From Parachlorella kessleri (lineage: Eukaryota > Chlorophyta > Trebouxiophyceae > Chlorellales > Chlorellaceae), in NCBI GenBank assembly GCA_001598975.1, contig BBXU01002483.1, positions 1-15,961 on the forward strand: a DNA stretch of 15,961 bases, written 5' to 3'. Below are positions 10,601 to 15,961 of this stretch, piece after piece. Position numbers and translations under genes: made by a program. Position 1 is the stretch's first letter. The number at the start of each line of letters is the position of its first letter. The notes below the pieces were generated by a model. That model saw only the letters and a program-made list of their open reading frames with translations, ran no database searches and was not told the origin of the DNA.

Positions 10601-11373
10601 TCCTGGACTGCACGTTGCCACAGCTTCACGGCAACATACAAGGCCAAGCCAGCACCAGCTCAGAACCTGACTAGCGCAAATTTGATACTTCAAAATTGGC
10701 GCGCACCGAAATCAGCACAACAGTGGCAGCGGCTCCCCATAGAGCAGCGACAAGCAGCAGCAGGGGGGTTGGTGCCACCTGCCGGCCACGTCGGCGACAG
10801 GGGCGGCTGCCTCCGCCGTGGCGGCGGCGGCGCGAGTGGCTTTGCGGGCAAGTCACACAGACCTGCCACAAAGACGTGCCACTGGAGGCCATTGAGGGCG
10901 TCGCCGAGCACGTAGGCAGAGGTGCGGCCGAGGCGCGAGAAGGCGCCGTGCAGGAACTGGCACTCGTGGTCGAAGGAGGTGTGCGGTGCCGGCTGCTGCT
11001 CGGGGAACAGAAAGCTGGCGCGGGTGTATTTCACGCGGGATGGCGCCATGCCGAGGGATGCCGCGAGCTCCTCCATGTACTCCACGCAGCTCAGAAGCTT
11101 GGTGGTGCCGCAGGTCTTGAGCACCATGCGGTCGGGGTAGACAAACAGCGACGACTCTGACAGCACGTACGCGTCGAAGTGGGCATTGGAGCGGTAGCTG
11201 ACAATCTGGCATGCCGCCAGGTCGAGCATGGCATCCAGCTGCGCGCGGCTGAGGCTGCGCAGGCCGTGCGGCGGGGTGTTCGGCCCCGCGGCAAACGTCA
11301 CGCTGATGCGCTTCTCGCTGCCCTCAAACACGGGGCAGGCAAAAACCTCCTCGTTCATGTCCGCGGCGGTCAT
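5219..11373 (-). CDS. AdoMetDC-(pseudo)ODC fusion protein, 821 aa, nine exons
   Basis: One spliced ORF joins an S-adenosylmethionine decarboxylase to an ornithine decarboxylase homologue. Exons: 11373-10863, 10442-10266, 9820-9671, 9338-9212, 8347-8232, 7770-7523, 7189-7035, 6580-6103, 5722-5219 (TGA at 5221-5219). The lengths sum to 2466 nt, exactly 822 codons, and every intron phase matches; all borders are GT-AG, mostly GTGAGT donors. The start ATG sits in a strong context (gccaccATGa); the in-frame GTG at 11388 is not needed. The AdoMetDC half keeps its processing and catalytic residues; the ODC half has lost its own. Exon 6 (7770-7523) encodes the plant-like AdoMetDC tail SPRAVLKHC, a Ser/Met-rich linker, and then the ODC start [14 protein letters not shown]. 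This is the key evidence for fusion over two genes. A split uORF lies upstream. Retaining intron 5 would end the protein at a stop at 8104-8106 and give AdoMetDC alone. Confidence 0.87.
6834..6901 (-). repeat. 17-bp tandem repeat, four units, in the pseudo-ODC intron
   Basis: Units start at 6834, 6851, 6868 and 6885. The first three are identical (gggcactgaaacgacta); the fourth has a few changes. They lie in the intron between exons 7035-7189 and 6103-6580. Confidence 0.95.
7834..7888. repeat. 31-bp tandem duplication in the fusion intron 5
   Basis: Two copies of gttggaagggacttgtgtca-type sequence at 7834 and 7865, differing at two positions over 24 nt. Located in the intron just before the linker exon 7770-7523. 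Confidence 0.85.
8582..8711. repeat. 65-bp tandem duplication in AdoMetDC intron 4
   Basis: Bases 8582-8646 and 8647-8711 are near-identical direct copies beginning cgtcaaatgacacccgacac. No coding sense was found; the unit lies mid-intron. Confidence 0.93.
9130..9231 (-). repeat. Duplicated donor of AdoMetDC exon 4
   Basis: Bases 9130-9157 copy 9204-9231 with two mismatches in 28 (offset 74). The unit holds the exon end encoding GFLIPP and its donor. The copy, in the downstream intron, has GTCAGT in place of GTGAGT. Confidence 0.85.
10155..10287 (-). repeat. Duplicated donor of AdoMetDC exon 2
   Basis: The segment 10258-10287, encoding the exon end near GLVPGA plus donor CAG|gtgagg, is repeated in diverged form at 10155-10186 (offset about 103), in the downstream intron. 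A small indel and a few changes separate the copies. Confidence 0.7.
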
Positions 11374-11586
11374 GGTGGCTAGGCCCACGCTGCGCTGGGT
11401 AGCAGAGCAGGCAGGGTGCTAGGGGTGCGCTGTGGCTGCTATGGGAGGGCGGCAGGGCGGGCGCGGGGGCCGGCGCGGCTGCTGCGGACGCAGGGCTGAC
11501 TGCCGCTGCAAGGCAGGTATGCTGGGGCCCTGCCGGCACGCTGTGCGGGCAGGCTGGGAGAGGGGTTGCGAGGCTCCCGAGTCCTG

Positions 11587-12194
11587 TTAGCTAGGCTTCT
11601 TTACACACTGCAGCAGGGCAGGGCAGCGTGCTTAGGTAATGGCTCCGGTGGCGGCTCCCATAATCAGGGGGGTACCGTGGGTACCCCCTTTTTGCAAGGC
11701 ACATCAAGGACAAGCCTCTGAGGCGCACCAGCGGCAGGGACAGGGAAACGGCCCAAAATCGGCAGCTTAAGGACAATGGCGTGCTGGCACAAACAACTCC
11801 CAAGCCAGAATTCCATCCCGCAGGCATGTGCAACGTCTTGCGGGCAGGTTGCTGACTGTGCTACACCAACACCCTCGAGAGGTGCAAAACCAGCTTTGTT
11901 GTGGCAACCCTCCGGCTGCCAGCCGCACTCACATCAGTGAATCCCGCAGTAAAGGGCTGCGCACCCCCTGCATCAACACAAAAGAAAACACATCCTCGGT
12001 GACAGCTTACTGCGGGCACCTACCAAAGAACTGGCAGTGTGGGTGCTGCCAACAACACATGCTGCAAGCCAGCACTCACATTGGCGGATCTCCTCAACGA
12101 TAGGCGGCAGAGGGGGCTCGAATGCGCTGGACTTGCTAGAGCTAGACTTCTTGCTGCTATGGGGTCTACTGCCGTCCTTAGACTCTGATAACAT
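11587..12194 (-). CDS. Conserved SAMDC upstream ORF, 56 codons, split over three leader exons
   Basis: Exons 12194-12080, 11967-11933 and 11607-11587 (TAA at 11589-11587) splice in phase into a 56-residue peptide. It begins MLSESKDG, continues KKSSSSKSSAFEPPLPP and VEEIRQWGAQPF, and ends FTDCVKKPS. As I recall it, the plant SAMDC small uORF has the same plan: M-x-ESK start, KKSSSS tract, (F/Y)E-APLGYSIEDVR, GGIKKF, and a C-x-RKPS end. The first donor is T|gtgagt and the second GAT|gtgagt; the acceptors are gatgcag and ctgctgcag. In plants this peptide stalls ribosomes when polyamines are high and so lowers AdoMetDC synthesis. Here it would act on the whole fusion. No ATG lies between its stop and the main start at 11373, a leader gap of about 213 nt. 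The start context (A at -3, T at +4) is moderate. Confidence 0.88.
11668..11688. repeat. 9-bp perfect hairpin in the uORF leader intron
   Basis: ggggg-tacc and its complement flank a 3-nt loop, in the intron between uORF exons two and three, about 60 nt before the acceptor of the exon that encodes CVKKPS. Confidence 0.8.
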
Positions 12195-12371
12195 AATTAC
12201 TCAGCGCGATACACAAAAGGCTATCCAGTTTTGCTGACGACGGCCGAACGCAGCAACGGGGCGTGGGCTTGCGTCCCACTCGGGTGTAGCTCTGGGGGCC
12301 AAGGTGCAAACGAGGTGCAGATATAGGCAGGAGAAACGTCGACAAGCTGCAGGAGGGCAATGGGGACGCGC

Positions 12372-12403
12372 TTAGATTGGCGGCCTGCCGATCATAGTGC
12401 CAT
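12372..12403 (-). promoter_or_regulatory. Possible tiny uORF(s) upstream of the small uORF
   Basis: The first ATGs upstream of the small uORF are at 12403 (three codons, then TGA at 12394-12392) and 12395 (seven codons, then TAA). The stop of the first overlaps the ATG of the second. Plant SAMDC leaders carry a tiny uORF before the small uORF, but there it overlaps the small uORF start directly. Here about 200 nt intervene unless a leader intron removes them. The transcription start is unknown, so this is only a candidate. Confidence 0.25.
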
Positions 12404-12974
12404 GCCACAGCTTCACTGGGTGAACGTGGCGGGAAGGGTTGGGAGTAGGGCCTAGGGTCGATAGTTTGAACTGAACTGATGCATCGCGATGGGATGAGAT
12501 CATAAGCTGCAGCGCTCTATCAGGCGATCATTTAGATGCGTGTTCTTCTGTTACTGACTGTGTGGGATAGTTGCTGGTAGAGGGCGTTGTAGCTGATCGT
12601 GCAGGTCTTGGCATGCCATGGCAGGGCCACTGCACACCCGGCTTTGTTGCAAGGTAACGAGGCAGCCTGCACACCCACGCACCCCTTTAATTACGGAGCG
12701 GAGCTGGCTTGCGTCGGACAAGGCTCTGGTTGTCAACCCTACTTCTTTACACTGTGTCATGACATGACATGTCAGCCCCTAGACTCCTCCCTTCCTTGCC
12801 AGAAGCGTGAGCAATACATACACTCCAAGTTGGCTTGGCCCCTCCCCAAGTTGGCAGCCGTTTAGCCGCCAGGGGGGTGTAGAGTGTGGTGTAGATTGGC
12901 CTCAGTGATTGATCACAAACGTCATCCTCCGATGGGTAACACTGCTGCCCTTGAGTAACAGTGCAGTTGACAGC

Positions 12975-12979
12975 TTACA
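12975..12979 (-). terminator. Candidate TGTAA polyadenylation signal for the PARP16-like gene
   Basis: The minus strand reads TGTAA about 250 nt past the stop codon. TGTAA is the usual poly(A) signal in chlorophyte nuclear genes. A five-base match is weak evidence on its own. Confidence 0.3.
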
Positions 12980-13228
12980 GGCTTCAAGGCTGGGTAGCCC
13001 CACCCTCCCCACCAGGCATAACACCCCTGGAGGAGCAACAGTCCGCCCAGTGGCGGCTCTCACTGAGCTGTGGCAAAGCACGCTTCCATAACCAAAAAAG
13101 TCCTTAACGACCACCACGGCATGCTCATCTCATCTCCAAAGAGAGGGCCTGGCATGAAGGGTGAGGTGTTTGAGGAAGGCTTGACCTAAGGTCTAGCTAG
13201 CAGGGTTGGCTTCTCTAAACCGTCATAG

Positions 13229-15903
13229 TCATGGGAGCCTGATGCCCAGGTGTCGCCGGCACAGCCGTCTGACCAGAGGCCAGTGCTCCCGCAGGCCCAC
13301 TGACAATAGGACCAGCACAAACGCAAGGTACAGCAGCGCTAGGGTGGGAACCCGCCATCGCTGCTGTGGGGGGAGGGCCGGGGGTAGCTCGGGGTAGGGA
13401 GCTCCAGCCTGCAAGCAAGGTAGTCAGGTTGAGTAATAGTATAGTAGTAGTACAGCAGCTTTGGGGTAGGGTGCCTCCAACCTGGGGAGCGGCATGTAGG
13501 GTAAGTCAATGAGCTAGTCAGTCTAGTCTAACAGCGTACCGTCACCTGACCATGACGTCAGCATCTAAATGTCTACCCATGTACAAAGAATGGGGACCAA
13601 ATCTCCTCTAAAACCTATCGCTTCCAAAGCACACGGCTACAAACGCACAGCAGCATCCCTTGGGCAGGTCCGTGTCGGATTTGCACTGCCTTCCATGGAG
13701 CAGCTGGGAGCTGCGTCAGCTTCTGCTGCTGTGCATGACTAACATTACTTATGCAGCTGTATAGGCGGTAAGTAAGTGCTGTACCCAGCCCAACCCTTCC
13801 ATGACACGCATGCTTCGGCGCCAGCTCACCCGCTCTTCCAACATGGCTGCGCTGGCGTCATCGCTATACAAGAAGGCATAGTACAGGGTGACGGCATCCG
13901 GCCTGTCCACGACTAAGTAACGGTCAGGGGCCTGCACACGTTGCAGTGGCAGCACAGAGGCGGTACAATTGCCTACGAAACGTGGGGGTAATGCACTGCA
14001 ACACTCTTGAGGATGCTTAATGAGATGCTGGCGCCAGCCAAGAACCCTTTTTGGTACTATGCTGTCAATGATTTGTGACCTATCTGCTTGGACATTTGAC
14101 CACTTGGACCTGCCGCTTGCTGCAACAAAAGAAAGTCAGAAAACGCCACAGCCAGGCATCGCTGGCGGCGGCACGACTAAGTCACCGACTAACCTTGGTG
14201 TCCCCGTCCAGCCGCACGTGCTGCTTGTCGATGCCGCACACAAACAGGCAGCGCTGACGGCGGCATGACTCACACCTCATCAAGACTCATCACCTACTAA
14301 CCTTGGTGTCCCCATCCAGCCGCACGTGCTGCTTGTCGATGCCGCACACAAACAGGCAGCGCTGGCGCCCGCCCAGTGCGCTGCCGCGCCAGGTCACGCC
14401 AGGCTGGCAGAATGCAAAGGCCACCGTCAGCTCGGTGGAGAAGTATATTCCCTTGCCAAAGGCAGCCCCTGCAGCATGGGCGGGTGACGGTGCGCTGTTG
14501 GACTAATCTTGAACTCTCCGCCCTGCACCGGAGGCGCGACTTGGGGATGACAGGGAGCCATTGCGTGTGTGCCGGCTCCTAGCCGGAGCGCACAGAGCAG
14601 CAGATATGTTTCGATCAGCCTAGGGCCGGAACCCAGGCGCAAGGCATTGCTGCATGCGCACAGCCAGGAGTGAGATGTGTCTCCCTCTGCTAAGGCACCC
14701 TACAAACCCACAAACTCGGGTTTGCAGGGTGCCTTAAAATAGTAATAACAGAAGGCCTGGCTGCAATGGGCAACCCCTGCCTGCCTTCCAAACTAGCAGC
14801 GAGACACGGCGCCTACTGCCATGTCATAATGCAACAAGGATGTGCCTGGTTAGCTGCCGTGTCCTCCAATTCTTTCCTCCTTTCTTTCCCACCTGTCCTT
14901 TCCAGGCGGGTGCCAGACAGGTTGAGCAGGCCCAGGTGGAGGATGGAGTGCACATTCTCAAAGTGGGTCCCGTGGAAGGCCAGCACTCTGCCTGCGGTAC
15001 ATTAGTCACCACGCTGTCATGGGATGCCCAGGTGTAGATGGTGGTGCACGTTCTCCAGGTGGGTCCCGTGGAAGGCCAGCACTCTGCCTGCGGTACATTA
15101 GTCACCACGCTGTCATGGAAGGCCAGGTGGAGGCTGGAATGCACATTCTCCAGGTGGGTCCCGTGGAAGGCCAGCACTCTGCCTGCCGTACATTAGTCAT
15201 CAAGCTGTCATGCACGGAGCGCCTGTCCCTGAGACTGTAACCCGCCACTGTCACATACCCATGCACAGCTGACCAGGACTTCAACAAAGCTTGTGCTGTA
15301 GGGTCTAACCCCACGCAGGGCGCACAGGGACCAAATGTGACAGTACGCACGCAGTAAGCAGGCAACCATCCAGCAGCCCAGCAGCTGACCGTACCAAACC
15401 TTACCCACTTGCAAGCCCTTGCCCAAAATAGATACCCTAACTAGATAACCCCCCCCCCCCCCCCCCCGCCCCCACCCACCCTTGCTCCAGCATCCATAAA
15501 GTCAGCTTCACCTTCCACATCCAGGGCAGAGTTGGGCACAAGCTGGATGATGCACTGCGGCCGCAGGGACGGGTTATGCACGATGTCACTCACCCACCCT
15601 GCACGCACGCAAGGGTAGCAAAGGGCTAGGGCACCGGGGGAGTAAGGCTTTGGCAGCGCCAGCCCTTCCTGTTAGGTACCCTTCTGGCAAAGTTGCCACC
15701 AGAGCCTCCCCGGCCCTCCACGGCCTGCCACCATATCAAGTTGCAAGCGGCAATGTCAGGTCACACTGCAGGTTCCCTAGCAATTACACTCAGCTGGTTG
15801 CTCAAAGATACCTGTAGGGAGCCCCCCCATGCACAAGACGGCCTCCCCGGCAGCATCCAGGTGTGATACCAGGATGCCCATGGGCAGTGCGCTGACGCCA
15901 CAG
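13229..15903 (-). CDS. PARP16-like mono-ADP-ribosyltransferase, tail-anchored, 5' partial
   Basis: Exons 15903-15812, 15598-15476, 14991-14893, 14468-14302, 13931-13830 and 13408-13229 (TGA at 13231-13229) join in consistent phases. The ART fold is visible in order: VLAFHGTHFENVHSILHLGL (NAD-binding His), AAFGKGIYFSTELTVAFAF (Tyr), TWRGSALGGRQRCLFVCGI, and RYLVVDRPDAVTLYYAFLY, where human PARP16 has YFVV...VKYLLVY. The triad is thus H-Y-Y rather than H-Y-E, as in mono-ADP-ribosylating PARP16. The last exon has a proline-rich linker, a 19-20 residue hydrophobic segment (TLALLYLAFVLVLLSVGL) and a basic tail, matching the ER/nuclear-envelope tail anchor of PARP16. The first visible exon needs two bases from an earlier exon. 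A donor-like site follows 15940, but the required frame meets a TAG at 15959-15957, so the 5' end is unresolved. Human PARP16 has about 150 residues before the His; about 80 are visible here. Confidence 0.84.
13390..13486 (-). repeat. Diverged duplicate of the last PARP exon acceptor region
   Basis: Bases about 13462-13486 resemble 13390-13413, the acceptor and first codons of the last PARP exon, with roughly three quarters identity and an offset near 71. An older instance of the same pattern, or chance. Confidence 0.45.
14188..14364 (-). repeat. Duplicated exon donor of the PARP ART exon
   Basis: Bases 14188-14256 copy 14296-14364 (69 nt, one mismatch, offset 108). The unit holds the last ~63 nt of the exon (CLFVCGIDKQHVRLDGDTK) and the donor AAG|gttagt. 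The copy sits in the downstream intron and retains a usable donor. Confidence 0.92.
14691..14736. repeat. 19-bp inverted repeat with 8-nt loop in a PARP intron
   Basis: The arms 14691-14709 and 14718-14736 pair with one mismatch and enclose an 8-nt loop. The hairpin lies in the intron between exons 14991-14893 and 14468-14302. It could form in either strand's RNA. Confidence 0.9.
14932..15212 (-). repeat. Triplicated exon acceptor of the PARP ART exon
   Basis: Three tandem units of 95-96 bp. Each carries, in gene direction, a branch-like CTAAT, the acceptor ccgcag (cggcag in the outermost unit) and the first ~70 nt of the exon that encodes VLAFHGTH. Acceptors precede 15182, 15087 and 14991. 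Only the last copy continues into the full exon with GLLNLSGTRLERT and a donor at 14893. The other two lie in the upstream intron and lack the exon end. Confidence 0.9.
15449..15473 (-). repeat. Homopolymer C19/C5 tract (G run in the PARP pre-mRNA)
   Basis: Nineteen Cs, one G, five Cs on the plus strand. In sense this is a long G run starting within about three bases of the inferred donor at 15476-15475. It may reflect polymerase slippage, and its length in the assembly may be unreliable. Confidence 0.95.
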
Positions 15904-15961
15904 CTGCAGGCAGGCAAGCGCTGACTAAGCCCATCTTACCGGTTGGGCAGCCTGTGCTAGG

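Larger units (their letters stand above)
8232..11373 (-). other. SAMDC: AdoMetDC (S-adenosylmethionine decarboxylase) domain of the fusion
   Basis: This domain makes decarboxylated AdoMet, the aminopropyl donor for spermidine and spermine; it is expected to be cytosolic. It covers residues 1 to about 375, close to the ~360 aa of plant enzymes. Visible motifs: FEGSEKR at 16-22 (substrate and processing glutamates E17 and E20); [12 protein letters not shown] at 69-80, the self-cleavage site, with cut expected between E73 and S74 so that S74 becomes the pyruvoyl group; KTCGTTKLL at 86-94 with proton-donor C88; CGYSMNG with S242; and [17 protein letters not shown] with H255. S242 and H255 correspond to the processing Ser and His of the human enzyme. 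[10 protein letters not shown] at about 188-197 is also typical. Cleavage would give a 73-residue beta chain and an alpha chain of 748 residues that carries the pseudo-ODC. The enzyme appears functional. Confidence 0.96.
12195..13228. other. Intergenic region / SAMDC-fusion promoter and leader
   Basis: About 1 kb between the small uORF start and the PARP16-like stop. I see no coding exon. It holds the likely 3' UTR of the PARP gene and the promoter and first leader segment of the AdoMetDC fusion. Notable small motifs are a palindrome TGACATGTCA inside an ATGAC-rich stretch near 12757-12773, and a direct repeat of CCAAGTTGGC near 12826 and 12847. Confidence 0.5.

Noticed and set aside
10006..10674. 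Plus-strand 222-codon open frame
   Set aside because: It is the antisense shadow of AdoMetDC exon 10266-10442 and flanking proline-coding low-complexity intron.
5219..11373. Two separate head-to-tail genes, AdoMetDC and ODC-like
   Set aside because: No stop ends AdoMetDC before the shared exon 7770-7523, which encodes both the AdoMetDC tail and the ODC start; no promoter-sized gap or in-frame start is needed. Kept as an alternative only through intron retention.
11374..11388. Starting the fusion at 11388
   Set aside because: The codon there is GTG; the ATG at 11373 lies in an ideal gccaccATG context and suits the family N-terminus.
14900..15180. 117-codon minus-strand open frame across the PARP triplication as a protein of its own
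   Set aside because: It arises because the 95-96 bp repeat units stay open in shifting frames; the true exon uses only the innermost copy.
15940..15961. Upstream PARP exon ending at a gtaaga donor
   Set aside because: The frame needed for the next exon meets a TAG within these 22 bases; only a tiny exon starting after 15957 would fit, which the window edge prevents testing.

Overview
The window is eukaryotic nuclear DNA, most likely from a chlorophyte green alga. The evidence is GC-rich exons, introns of a few hundred bases with GT-AG borders and strong tgcag acceptors, CAG/TGCA-rich low-complexity introns, and a plant-type S-adenosylmethionine decarboxylase (AdoMetDC) preceded by the plant-type polyamine-responsive upstream ORF. 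The genus cannot be fixed from the sequence alone. No plus-strand gene, tRNA, rRNA, transposon ORF or CRISPR array was seen.

Three genes all lie on the minus strand. From right to left: (1) about 15.9-13.2 kb holds the catalytic part and tail anchor of a PARP16-like mono-ADP-ribosyltransferase, with its 5' end beyond or at the window edge. (2) 12.2-5.2 kb holds a polyamine gene. It begins with a 56-codon upstream ORF split over three leader exons, followed by a nine-exon main ORF of 821 codons. (3) 3.2 kb to the left edge holds the 5' part of THO2/THOC2, the large scaffold subunit of the THO/TREX mRNA export complex. The 3.2-5.2 kb and 12.2-13.2 kb stretches hold no gene I can support.

The central result is the main ORF of gene 2. 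Its first ~375 residues are an apparently intact AdoMetDC proenzyme. Its last ~390 residues are an ornithine decarboxylase (ODC) homologue. One exon (7523-7770) carries both the end of AdoMetDC (plant-like SPR motif) and the start of the ODC domain. All intron phases agree and no stop intervenes, so this reads as one AdoMetDC-ODC fusion, the order known from the Plasmodium bifunctional enzyme. The ODC half is degenerate: the PLP-binding lysine is Arg, and the catalytic Cys-Asp pair, the FHVGSG and GGG motifs and the EPGR arginine are lost. It therefore looks like a pseudo-ODC, possibly a built-in regulator of AdoMetDC or an antizyme-inhibitor-like module, made under control of a polyamine-sensing uORF.

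A second pattern runs through all three genes. Short tandem duplications repeatedly copy the edge of an exon together with its splice site and place the copy in the adjoining intron. At least seven splice sites show this, some nearly identical (68 of 69 bases). This points to an active local duplication process that lengthens introns and creates decoy splice sites.

All exon models are manual: they rest on protein-family resemblance recalled from memory, splice-site consensus and phase agreement, with no search or transcript data.
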